A DNA stretch of 64,000 nucleotides from Deinococcus aestuarii (GTDB lineage: Bacteria; Deinococcota; Deinococci; Deinococcales; Deinococcaceae). Under the pieces are notes generated by a model, which had not been told where the DNA came from, ran no database searches, and worked only from the letters and a program-made list of their open reading frames with translations. Where the stretch lies: assembly GCF_018863415.1 (NCBI RefSeq), contig NZ_JAHKSN010000012.1, positions 1 through 64,000 of the forward strand, read 5' to 3'. Made by a program: the position numbers and the translations under genes. This document shows, one piece after another, positions 26,131-33,588 of this stretch; positions within the stretch are counted from its first letter, which is position 1; each line of letters starts with the position of its first letter.

Positions 26131-26640
26131 TTGTCCTACCTGCCTGTTCACCTGCACCAGCTCTCGTCCCTGGCAGACGGCGACCCTGTCCTGCTCACCG
26201 GGCTGTACTCCCGGCATCCCGGTGGGGCCGTCCTGACCCAGGGTGAGCAGCGCCTCGCCCTGATCGGCCAGCCGTTCACGGCCCTGCCCGCCCAGCACAG
26301 CCGCACCGAGGTCTGGGGTGTCCTCCTCCAGGGTCAGGTGCGTCGCCTCCTGGTTCACGACGCCCGTCCGGCGGGCTCGGCCATCCCAGTTCCCGGCGAG
26401 AGTGCGTCCGGGCGAGTGGGTGACGAGATCGCGCTGACCGTCCAGGTCCGGTTCATCGGCCACGACCAAGTGGCGGTCACGGCGGACCGGCAGGTGTACC
26501 TGCTGTGGGGCGAGGACCTCGATCAGCGGTGCTACCTGCTCACCGGACGGGTGCAGAGCCTGAACCCGCCCACGCTGTCGGTGTGCCAGGCCGTGCCCGT
26601 GAGCCTGATCCTGCCGCCGGGGGCAGATGCGTTCGCCTGA
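26131..26640 (+). CDS. Uncharacterised protein, beta-rich
   Basis: 169 residues from TTG 26131 with a GAGG upstream. It has alternating hydrophobic strands (ALTVQVRFIGHDQVAVTADRQVYLLWGED) suggesting a beta-barrel or OB-like fold. No motif was recognised. It is the last gene before the dTMP-kinase cluster. Confidence 0.6.
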   Translation: MSYLPVHLHQLSSLADGDPVLLTGLYSRHPGGAVLTQGEQRLALIGQPFTALPAQHSRTEVWGVLLQGQVRRLLVHDARPAGSAIPVPGESASGRVGDEIALTVQVRFIGHDQVAVTADRQVYLLWGEDLDQRCYLLTGRVQSLNPPTLSVCQAVPVSLILPPGADAFA

Positions 26641-26718
26641 GCGCCGTCCTTGCCCTCTCGTGACAGGAGTGGAGGGAGGGGCGGACGTGTCCCTCGTCGT
26701 GGAACTGGCCGTGTCGAA

Positions 26719-26970
26719 CTACCCGGATCGGCGGGAGGGGTCGGCCTCGCGTTCCGCCAGCCAGGCCAGTGTGGCGGGCAGGTCGCCCGCCCGCCCCACG
26801 ACCCGCTGCCGGTACCCGTCCTCCATCACCTGTGCCAGCTCCCGGATCTCGGGTTGCGGACGTTCCGCTGACAGCCGCCGCACCGACACCGGGATCGCCG
26901 GTCCCAGTTTCAGGTTCGTTCCTGGAGAGTCCTCTTTGCGCACGGTGGCCAGCGTACCTCCAGCAGCCAC
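26719..26970 (-). CDS. Small hypothetical protein
   Basis: 83 residues on the minus strand, GTG start at 26970. The sequence TVRKEDSPGTNLKLGPAIPVSVRRLSAERPQPEIRELAQVMEDGYRQRVV looks protein-like and differs from the antisense frames. Function unknown. It lies divergent from the tmk gene, with 83 bp between start codons. Confidence 0.5.
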   Translation of the reverse strand: MAAGGTLATVRKEDSPGTNLKLGPAIPVSVRRLSAERPQPEIRELAQVMEDGYRQRVVGRAGDLPATLAWLAEREADPSRRSG

Positions 26971-27041
26971 GGGCGGACCTCACTCTCGGCGCTCCACCCC
27001 TGCGAGCCCGGCACGCCGGGGGTTCACGGGCGCGGCGGTCG

Positions 27042-27047
27042 TATCTT
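27042..27047 (+). promoter_or_regulatory. -10 box of tmk cluster
   Basis: TATCTT lies 6 bp before the GTG at 27054, the leaderless arrangement seen throughout the chromosomal part of this window. No clear -35 was identified. Confidence 0.45.
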
Positions 27048-27053
27048 TGGGGG

Positions 27054-27728
27054 GTGAACAACGGGCAGGAGGGCGTGCTGATCACCTTCGAGGGGATCGG
27101 CGGCAGCGGCAAGTCGAGCGTGGTGACGCGCGTCAGGGAGTGGCTGAGCGGCAGTGGAGTCGAGGTGGTGCACACGCGGGAGCCGGGCGGGACGCCCCTG
27201 GGCGAGACGTTGCGCGCCGTCGTCACGGGCAAGCGTGAGGGGCAGACCCCGACGCCGTGGGCAGAGGCCTTCCTGTTCGAGGCCGACCGCGCCCAGACCT
27301 TCGCCGAGGTCATCTTCCCGGCTCTCTGGGAAGGGCGCGTCGTGCTGTCCGACCGCGGCGAGTACGGCACGGTCGCGTACCAGGGGTATGGCCGCGGCCT
27401 GCCCGTCGACGCCATTGACCGGATGACGGCCCTGGCCACGGCACAGCGGCGGCCCGACCTCGCCCTCGTCCTGGACCTCCCCGCTGATCTGGCCATGACC
27501 CGCCGACACCAGGCACCGACCGACGACCGGTTCGATCACGAGAAGCTGGCGTTCCAGGAGCGCGTGCGCCAGGGGTACCTGTTCGCGGCGGAGCGGGACG
27601 GCCCGCGAGCGCGGGTGGTGGATGCCTCCCGCCCCGCGGACGAGGTGTTCGGTGAGGTCCGGGCCCTCATCCTGGAGGTGTTGCGCTCGCGGTCCTTCGT
27701 GCCCGCGGCCCTGGAGCGGCTGGCTTGA
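27054..27728 (+). CDS. tmk: Thymidylate (dTMP) kinase
   Basis: 224 residues from GTG 27054. P-loop FEGIGGSGKSS (12-22), REPGGTPLGE, LSDRGEYGTVAYQGYGRGL and DRFDHEKLAF give a full dTMP-kinase pattern. The enzyme phosphorylates dTMP or an analogue. Its location in a cluster with a thymidylate-synthase-like protein and a UDG-like protein suggests an accessory enzyme rather than the housekeeping copy. It overlaps the next gene by TTGA. Confidence 0.9.
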   Translation: MNNGQEGVLITFEGIGGSGKSSVVTRVREWLSGSGVEVVHTREPGGTPLGETLRAVVTGKREGQTPTPWAEAFLFEADRAQTFAEVIFPALWEGRVVLSDRGEYGTVAYQGYGRGLPVDAIDRMTALATAQRRPDLALVLDLPADLAMTRRHQAPTDDRFDHEKLAFQERVRQGYLFAAERDGPRARVVDASRPADEVFGEVRALILEVLRSRSFVPAALERLA

Positions 27729-28357
27729 GGGGGCCCGGGACGACGGCGGACGACACTCCGGCGCGGGCGTTCGCGGCCCTGGTGGACCAGGTGCAGGCGT
27801 GCCGCCGCTGTCCGCGGATGGACGAGCGTGCCCGGGTGCTCAGTGCGGCCAACGGGCGCGAGGGAGCGCGTGTGCTGTTCGTGGCCGAGGCGCCGGGCCG
27901 CCTGGGGGCGGAGCGCACCCGCGTGCCCCTGCAGGGGGACCAGACGGGGCGGAACTTCGAGGCGCTGCTGGCCTCCATCGGGCTGGACCGCGCCGAGGTC
28001 TTCATCACCAACGCGGTGCTGTGCAACCCGCAGGACGCCTTCGGTCGCAACAGCCCGCCGACGCGCGAGGAGGTGGCCCGCTGCGCGCGCCACCTGGAGA
28101 GCACTCTCGACGTGATCGCCCCCGAGGTGGTCGTCACCCTCGGGCGCGTGGCGCTCGAAGCGCTCCGGCACATCGAGGACCACGCCTTCACGCTCGCGCT
28201 CGACGTGGGCCAGCGGCGCGAGTGGGCGGGGCGCGTCCTCATCCCGATGTACCACCCGGGTGCCCGAGCACGGGTGCACCGGCCCCTGGAACGGCAACTG
28301 GAGGACTTCCGGGAACTGGCACGGGTACTGGGACGTACCCTTCAACACTCTGTCTGA
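27725..28357 (+). CDS. Uracil-DNA glycosylase superfamily protein (Fe-S, family 4/5-like)
   Basis: 210 residues from TTG 27725 (TTGA overlap with tmk). Four Cys (26, 29, 100, 120) fit the [4Fe-4S] ligand set of family 4/5 glycosylases. Motif A is FVAEAPGRLG with the LQGDQTGRNFEALL stretch, then FITNAVLCNP, and motif B is MYHPGA. Such enzymes remove uracil or modified bases from DNA. In this cluster it might recognise a base made or altered by the neighbouring thymidylate-type enzymes. Confidence 0.85.
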   Translation: MRGPGTTADDTPARAFAALVDQVQACRRCPRMDERARVLSAANGREGARVLFVAEAPGRLGAERTRVPLQGDQTGRNFEALLASIGLDRAEVFITNAVLCNPQDAFGRNSPPTREEVARCARHLESTLDVIAPEVVVTLGRVALEALRHIEDHAFTLALDVGQRREWAGRVLIPMYHPGARARVHRPLERQLEDFRELARVLGRTLQHSV

Positions 28358-28360
28358 AAA

Positions 28361-28457
28361 GCTGACACCGCCACCGATTTTGCTTGACCTGCTGACATCC
28401 TTGCTGTAGAGTGTCAGGAAATCTGTCGTTTTTCTCAAAACGGCAGGAAGGCTGACA
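28361..28457 (+). promoter_or_regulatory. Promoter with repeated GCTGACA operator-like motif
   Basis: A -35 TTGACC (28384-28389) and a -10 TAGAGT (28407-28412) are separated by exactly 17 bp. GCTGACA occurs at 28361, 28391 and 28451, with the inverted TGTCAG at 28412-28417 over the -10 end; direct copies are 30 and 60 bp apart. A CTGTCGTTTT/AAAACGGCAG hairpin lies at 28423-28446. The pattern suits a repressor site, most simply for the XRE protein at 31137. Confidence 0.6.
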
Positions 28458-28458
28458 C

Positions 28459-28758
28459 ATGGTCCAGAAGAGCACCGTCGCGCCGCCCCAACACGAGCCT
28501 CCGCCTTCGGCGGGCGTGCGCTCGGCGGTCGTCGCCGCCGTCGCCCACACCTACGCGTGCCCTGAGTCCGAAGTCGAGCAGGAGATGACGCGCCACGGTG
28601 ACTTCACCGTGAAGTCCGTGCCGGCGCATGCGGTGCTCGCCCGGCTGGCCGCCGATCTGGGGGTCAAGGTGCCCAACCCCTCCAAGCTGCACCGCGCCCA
28701 GTACTCGTCGGTCAACGCTCTCGTCGAACTCGTGCTGTCGGCCCAGAGGAGGTCCTGA
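28459..28758 (+). CDS. Acyl/peptidyl carrier-like protein
   Basis: 99 residues. Residues 20-95 follow the four-helix carrier fold: VVAAVAHTYACPESEVEQE, then FTVKSVPAHAVLARLAADLGVKVP and a final VNALVELVL helix. The usual DSL site reads K-S53-V, so Ser53 would carry the phosphopantetheine arm. A dedicated holo-ACP synthase gene lies four genes downstream, supporting this. The first 18 residues are a proline-rich tail. What acyl or aminoacyl group it carries is unknown. Confidence 0.65.
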   Translation: MVQKSTVAPPQHEPPPSAGVRSAVVAAVAHTYACPESEVEQEMTRHGDFTVKSVPAHAVLARLAADLGVKVPNPSKLHRAQYSSVNALVELVLSAQRRS

Positions 28759-29640
28759 GTGCCCGCGCCCACCTCTCCCAGAACAGAACCGGTCCCGCAC
28801 GAGACGCGGTCTTCCGGCACCAGGTCGTACGTCTCCCAGGCGGCGCTGATCGCCCGCCCGAACCTTTCCTGGGCGTGGCTCGACGCGCTCGACCGGCTCG
28901 TGACCCAGGGCGGCAAGGCCGTCAACCTCACGGTCGTCATGCCCGGCGACGGTGGGGAAGACCCCGGTATCCGGGGCGCGCTCGACGGGTTCATCGCGGC
29001 GAACCCCTCGGCGGCGCAGCCGGTCGAGACCGTCGCGGGCACCCTGTTCCCGAACGACCTGTACTTCCCACACCTGGGCGAGCGGGCGGCACCTCACCTG
29101 TACGCGACGTACCGCGAGGCCTACCCGTTTCTCCGCCAGCACCCGGGGAACGTCCACGGGACCTACTTCGGGCGCCTCGTCGCCTGGGAGCGCCCGGGCG
29201 ACGAGCCCCTCAATCAACTGGAGCGGGTGGTGGAGCGGCTGCGCCGCGAGCTTCGTGGCCGGGGCCCCAAGAGCAGCGCGTACGAGCTGTCCGTCGTCCC
29301 CGCGGGCGGCTGGGACACCGAGTTGCGCGTTCAACGCCCCGACGACACCCGGCTCATGGGGTTCCCCTGCCTCAGCCACATCAGCCTGAAGCTGGTGGAC
29401 GGGCAGCTCCACCTCTGTGCCCTGTACCGCAACCAGTTCTTCATCCAGCGCGCCTACGGCAACTACCTGGGGCTCGTCAGGCTGCTCGGGTTCATCTGCC
29501 ATGAGGTCGGTTGCGCGCCCGGTGAGATGTTGTGTCTGGCGACCCACGCGGACGCCGAGCGTCTGGGCCAGGCGCGGGCACTCGTCAGGGAGGCCCGCAC
29601 GGCGCAGACCCTGACCGACGGGGAGGACGCGGGTGGCTGA
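28759..29640 (+). CDS. Thymidylate-synthase-like protein
   Basis: 293 residues from GTG directly after the carrier gene stop, with AGGAGG upstream. Residues 200-265 resemble the thymidylate synthase core: FPCLSHISLKLVDGQLHL (Cys204 at the nucleophile position), then a GNYLGLVRLLGFICHEVG segment with Asn235 like the nucleotide-binding Asn, and APGEMLCLATHAD. The canonical RSxD phosphate site is altered (YRNQFF). It is likely a nucleotide C5-methylase or hydroxymethylase on a changed substrate, or a binding-only relative. Confidence 0.65.
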   Translation: MPAPTSPRTEPVPHETRSSGTRSYVSQAALIARPNLSWAWLDALDRLVTQGGKAVNLTVVMPGDGGEDPGIRGALDGFIAANPSAAQPVETVAGTLFPNDLYFPHLGERAAPHLYATYREAYPFLRQHPGNVHGTYFGRLVAWERPGDEPLNQLERVVERLRRELRGRGPKSSAYELSVVPAGGWDTELRVQRPDDTRLMGFPCLSHISLKLVDGQLHLCALYRNQFFIQRAYGNYLGLVRLLGFICHEVGCAPGEMLCLATHADAERLGQARALVREARTAQTLTDGEDAGG

Positions 29641-30679
29641 GCAGCTCACCTCGGCCCCGGGCCCAGACACGCTCCCGGCGCTGCGAGAGTTGCGCGTGGA
29701 GGTGCTGCGGGCCTGCCCGCTCACCTGCGCCCACTGCTCGGCGTTCGCGGCGCCGCGCCACCCGCTCGCCCTGCCCCTCGCGCGGACGCTGGACCTCGTG
29801 TCCGAGTTCGCCCGGCTCGGCGGTCGCCGCCTGACCCTCACCGGCGGCGAGCCCCTGGAGTACGTCGGCTTCGACGAGGTCGTGGCGCGGGCCCGGCGGG
29901 AAGGCCTGGCGGTGCGGGTCTTCTCGTCGGGCGTCGTCTGGCAGGCGGGCGTCCGCACCAGCGTCCCGCCCGGTCGGCTCGCCGCCCTCACGCGGGTCGT
30001 CGACACGCTCGTCGTGAGCCTGTACAGCCCGGACCCCGTGCGGCACGACGCGGTCACCGGGGTGGACGGCAGCTTCGACCTGACCGTGGAGACCGTCCGG
30101 GCGGCGCTCGCGCTCGGCCTGCGAACCGAACTGCACTTCGTGCCGACCCGGCTCAACCGCCACGAGCTGCCCGGCCTCGCGGCGCTCGCGGTGGCCCTCG
30201 GCGTCCCGCGGATCAGCGTGCTGCGCTTCGTGCCGCAGGGGCGCGGCGCGCACGGTCAGGACCGCTTGACCCTCGATCAGGCCGGGTACCGCGCCCTGCG
30301 TGACACCGTTCTCGACCTGCGCTCGGCCCACCCCGGGCTGGAGATCGCGCTGGGGTCCGCGCACGCCTTCCTGGGGCTGGAGGGCTGTGGTCCCTGCACC
30401 GCCGCGCTCGACCAGCTCCTCGTCGAGGCCGACGGGCGCGTGGCCCCGTGCAGCGCGTTCGGCGACTTCCGGCTGCCCGGGGACCACGACAACGTCCTCT
30501 CCGCGTCCCTGCGCGACGTGTGGGGCCGCTCCCGGCTGCTGGGGGCCGTGCGGGAGGCGCACCGCGTGGCCCCCGGCTGCACGGGCTGCCTCGCCCAGAA
30601 GGCCCTGTCCACCGGGCGCCTCGACCCGCGCGATCCCGACCCGCTCAACCTGGGCGCGGACGCCGCGAGGGTGGCGTGA
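29633..30679 (+). CDS. Radical SAM protein with C-terminal Cys-rich (SPASM/twitch-like) region
   Basis: 348 residues from GTG 29633, overlapping the previous gene by 8 bp. The Cx3Cx2C motif is CPLTCAHC (Cys28, 32, 35), followed by LTLTGGEPLEY, the SAM-binding GGEP motif. Near the C-terminus a set of Cys (GCGPC..VAPCSAFGDF..GCTGCLAQ) suggests a second iron-sulfur cluster as in SPASM or twitch enzymes that modify peptides or sugars. Substrate unknown; carrier protein or a nucleotide are both possible given the neighbours. Confidence 0.85.
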   Translation: MAEQLTSAPGPDTLPALRELRVEVLRACPLTCAHCSAFAAPRHPLALPLARTLDLVSEFARLGGRRLTLTGGEPLEYVGFDEVVARARREGLAVRVFSSGVVWQAGVRTSVPPGRLAALTRVVDTLVVSLYSPDPVRHDAVTGVDGSFDLTVETVRAALALGLRTELHFVPTRLNRHELPGLAALAVALGVPRISVLRFVPQGRGAHGQDRLTLDQAGYRALRDTVLDLRSAHPGLEIALGSAHAFLGLEGCGPCTAALDQLLVEADGRVAPCSAFGDFRLPGDHDNVLSASLRDVWGRSRLLGAVREAHRVAPGCTGCLAQKALSTGRLDPRDPDPLNLGADAARVA

Positions 30680-31077
30680 TGGACGCCCCGCTGTCGTGCG
30701 GGGTGGACCTCGTCGACCTCGACGGGTGGCGCCGGGCCCTCGAAGTGGGCGGTGAGGCGTTCTGCGAGCGCAATTTCACCGAGGGCGAGCGCGCGTGGTG
30801 CGCGGGGGACCCGGCGCGTCTCGCGGCCCGCTTCGCTGCCAAGGAGGCGGTGGCCAAGGCGCTCGGCACCGGCTTCCGTGACGGCGTCGAGCCGGGGGAC
30901 ATCGAGGTCGTCAGCGCCGAGCACGGGCAGCCCACGCTGCGCCTGCACGGGGAGGCCTCGGCCCGCGCGCGGGCCCTGCGCCTGGACGCGTGGCGGCTCA
31001 GCCTGGCCCACGGCGAGCGTCAGGTGGTCGCCTTCGTGGTGGCCTGCGCGCTTCCCGCCGTCGGCGACGCGCGGTGA
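30679..31077 (+). CDS. acpS: Holo-[acyl-carrier-protein] synthase (4'-phosphopantetheinyl transferase)
   Basis: 132 residues, ATG overlapping the radical SAM stop by one base. CGVDLVDLDGWR (metal-binding Asp) and RFAAKEAVAKALGTGF are the two AcpS signatures; FTEGERAWC lies between. It transfers phosphopantetheine from CoA to a Ser of a carrier protein, here most likely the protein at 28459. Having a private copy on the island implies that the carrier needs activation independent of the host enzyme. Confidence 0.88.
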   Translation: MDAPLSCGVDLVDLDGWRRALEVGGEAFCERNFTEGERAWCAGDPARLAARFAAKEAVAKALGTGFRDGVEPGDIEVVSAEHGQPTLRLHGEASARARALRLDAWRLSLAHGERQVVAFVVACALPAVGDAR

Positions 31078-31136
31078 CCACGCCCGGCTCACGCGGCTCT
31101 GCGGGGACCGTGACAGCCTGAAGGAGGAGGAGAACG

Positions 31137-31532
31137 ATGGAACCGCAAACCAGGGAGTACGTGCTTGACGCCGAGCAGGAGCGTCGCCTCGCGGAACGGG
31201 TGAAGGAGGCCCGGGACTACCTGGGCCTGTCGCAGGAGTTCGTCGCGGACCGGATCGGGATCTCGCGGCCCGCCATGTCCGCGCTGGAGACGGGCAAGCG
31301 CAAGATCAGCAGCATCGAGCTGCACAAGCTCGCCCGGCTGCTCAAGAAGCCCCTCGAATACTTCTTCGACGACGACGAGGTGCTCGCCGGCCCGCAGGAC
31401 GAGACGGCCCAGGCCCTGTACCGCGCCTCGAAGGGTCTGAGCGAGCAGGACAAGCAGCAGGTGCTGCGTTTCGCCGAGTTCCTGCGGCAGGCGGGGCGCG
31501 CGCCGGCCCTCACGTCCACCGACCAGTCGTGA
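31137..31532 (+). CDS. XRE-family repressor paired with ImmA/IrrE protease
   Basis: 131 residues, ATG with AAGGAGGAGG upstream. VKEARDYLGLSQEFVADRIGISRPAMSALETGKRKIS (22-58) is a typical HTH; the C-terminal part (KGLSEQDKQQVLRFAEFL) resembles XRE proteins that partner with ImmA/IrrE peptidases, such as DdrO or ImmR. Such repressors are cleaved by the partner when stress is sensed. It lies 4 bp before the ImmA-type gene. Candidate targets are the GCTGACA motifs at 28361-28457. Confidence 0.88.
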   Translation: MEPQTREYVLDAEQERRLAERVKEARDYLGLSQEFVADRIGISRPAMSALETGKRKISSIELHKLARLLKKPLEYFFDDDEVLAGPQDETAQALYRASKGLSEQDKQQVLRFAEFLRQAGRAPALTSTDQS

Positions 31533-31536
31533 CCGC

Positions 31537-32577
31537 ATGCTGACTCCCAGAACCAGGCAGTGGGCCAGGCAGCGCGGCACAGCCGCCGCCGCCGCCGCGC
31601 ACGAGCGGCTGGGCACGGACACCGGCCAGCGCGTTGACGTGTTCGGCATCATCCAGCGGTCTGGCGTGTGGCTCATGTTCCAGCCGCTGGACGTCTACGG
31701 GGTGTACCGGCGCATCCCCGACGAGGCGGGCGACATCAGCGGCATCCTCGTCAACGCGAAGCACCCGCCGAGCCTGCAACGCTTCACCGCCGCGCACGAG
31801 TACGGGCACCACGACATGGGCCACGAGGAGAGCGTGGACGGCGAGGTCGAGCTGGGCCTGGCCCGCGACCGCACCACCGACAGCGTCATCGAGGTGGAAG
31901 CCCAGGCGTTCGCCGCCAACTTCCTGATGCCGCCGCGCCTCGTATACACGATGTGCCGCGCGGCGGGCCTGCCGCGCGAGAACGCGGACCCGACCCCGCA
32001 GCAGGTGTACCTCATGGGCCTGGAGATGGGCGCGAGCTACCAGGCCACCGTGACCCAGTTGCGTGCCCTGGACGTCATCGGGAAGCGGGTGTACGACCAG
32101 TTGGTCCGCATCAGCCCCCTTCAGGTCAAGACCGAGCTTCGGGGTGGGGAGCGCCCGGACAACGGCCGCGTGGACGTGTGGCCGCTTGACCGCCGCGACT
32201 CCGGGCGCGTCGTGTACCCGCGCGTCAGCGACGAGCTGGTGCTGCACCTGCCCGAGATGCCGTCCACCGGCTACGTCTGGACGGCGCCGGAGACCGTCGG
32301 GGCCCAGCCCGCGGACCCGGCGGTGGAGGTGCTGGTCGATCAGTTCCTCGCCGAGCCGGGACCGGACGACGAGGTGCTGGGCGGGGAGGGCCTGCGGCGC
32401 TTCGTGCTGCGCGTCACGCACCAGGGCGGCGCCCGCCTGGAACTGCGCAAGCAGCGGCCCTGGCAACGCTCGGGGGAGCCCCTCGACCGCTTCGGCCTCG
32501 ACCTCAACATCGCGCCCCACCCGGCTGGAAGTGCCCAGCAGGGCGTGAGCACCCGTCAGCAGCCGTTTCTCGCCTGA
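31537..32577 (+). CDS. ImmA/IrrE (M78) metallopeptidase fused to chagasin-like (I42) protease inhibitor
   Basis: 346 residues. The N-terminal domain has HEYGH (87-91) and EVEAQAFAANFLMP with the third zinc ligand Glu, as in ImmA/IrrE peptidases that cut XRE repressors. From about residue 225 the sequence shows the three chagasin loops: MPSTGYVW (NPTTGY-like), VLGGEGLRRFVLRV (GxxG-like) and RKQRPWQR (RPW). Chagasins block papain-family cysteine proteases, and a papain-family gene starts 6 bp downstream. The fusion links stress sensing with protease control. Confidence 0.82.
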   Translation: MLTPRTRQWARQRGTAAAAAAHERLGTDTGQRVDVFGIIQRSGVWLMFQPLDVYGVYRRIPDEAGDISGILVNAKHPPSLQRFTAAHEYGHHDMGHEESVDGEVELGLARDRTTDSVIEVEAQAFAANFLMPPRLVYTMCRAAGLPRENADPTPQQVYLMGLEMGASYQATVTQLRALDVIGKRVYDQLVRISPLQVKTELRGGERPDNGRVDVWPLDRRDSGRVVYPRVSDELVLHLPEMPSTGYVWTAPETVGAQPADPAVEVLVDQFLAEPGPDDEVLGGEGLRRFVLRVTHQGGARLELRKQRPWQRSGEPLDRFGLDLNIAPHPAGSAQQGVSTRQQPFLA

Positions 32578-32582
32578 ACCCC

Positions 32583-33275
32583 ATGACCCACACCGCGCGA
32601 ACATGGCCGTTGACCGACCTCCGTCCCACCCTGCCGCCCGTCCGGGACCAGGGCAACCGCGGCACCTGCACCGCCTTTGCGGTCACCGCCGCCCACGAGG
32701 CCCGGATGCTCGGGGCCGACGCGGCGCTTGACCGCACCTTCGACCTGTCCGAGGAGATGCTGTACTGGGGGTGCCGCCAGGGCCAGCCCCGTGGGGGAAG
32801 CGGCGCCTCCCTGCCCATGGCGCAGGCGGCCCTGGGGCGTCAGGGGCAGCCGGTCGAGGCGCTGTGGCCGTACGACGGGGACCGGGACGAGCACTCCACC
32901 CTGTACGTTCCACCAGCGGCGGCGCTCGATGCCCAGAACTGCCACCGCGCCTCGCTGCACCCCATGCCGTTCTCGACCGCGGCTATCGCCGACCGCCTGA
33001 CCGAAGGCCGTCCCGTGGCCCTCGGCGTCCGGGTGGGACGCCTATTCGCCCAGGCGGTTGACGGACGCATCCCGGAAGACCCTGACCCGAGCGGGACGGG
33101 CGGGCACGCCATCGTCATGGTGGGCTACGACGAACTGGATCGTCCGCAGGACGGTGGCATGTTCGTCTTCCGCAATTCCTGGGGTGAGGAGTGGGGGGAC
33201 CTCGGCCACGGGTACTGCTCGGGGGGGTGGCTCGCCCGGTCCCTCGTGGGCAGCCGCGTGTGGTACGTGTCGTGA
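32583..33275 (+). CDS. Papain-like (C1) cysteine protease
   Basis: 230 residues. The C1 catalytic set is complete: RDQGNRGTCTAFA with Gln23 and Cys29, GGHAIVMVGYD with His175, and FRNSWGEEWG with Asn198. There is no signal peptide and almost no pro-region, so it should be made active in the cytoplasm and be dangerous unless restrained. The chagasin-type domain encoded just upstream is the obvious inhibitor. Likely role: cell-killing or processing effector released on stress. Confidence 0.9.
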   Translation: MTHTARTWPLTDLRPTLPPVRDQGNRGTCTAFAVTAAHEARMLGADAALDRTFDLSEEMLYWGCRQGQPRGGSGASLPMAQAALGRQGQPVEALWPYDGDRDEHSTLYVPPAAALDAQNCHRASLHPMPFSTAAIADRLTEGRPVALGVRVGRLFAQAVDGRIPEDPDPSGTGGHAIVMVGYDELDRPQDGGMFVFRNSWGEEWGDLGHGYCSGGWLARSLVGSRVWYVS

Positions 33276-33588
33276 TTCCGGCTGCCCTGACCCTTCTGTG
33301 GTAGGAGATTGCGTCGGGTGCGCCCAGTCGCGGACCGGACCCAGCACTTCGGCTGGCTGCCCTTCGGCAGTTCGGAGAGCAGGCCCGCCGACGGCTTGTC
33401 GGGCCCGAGTGGCAGCGGGGTGGGGGAGAAGTCCCGGTGCCGACCAGGTTGACCGACGGGCCGTCCGGCATGCTCCCGGTTGTGATGGCGAGTTGACATA
33501 AGGGCCGACGTGACTGGGCCTTATGGCAGTTTTGGCACCTCAACTTTGAATAACTGGATATTCGGGCAGCGTGCGGCCCTGCCCCACG
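33276..33588. other. Gap with an inverted repeat at the end of the protease operon
   Basis: No gene-like frame. CATAAGG (33497-33503) and CCTTATG (33519-33525) form a 7-bp stem with a 15-base loop, followed by GCAGTTTTGG; it overlaps a TTGACA at 33494-33499. It could be a weak terminator or an operator. Confidence 0.4.
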
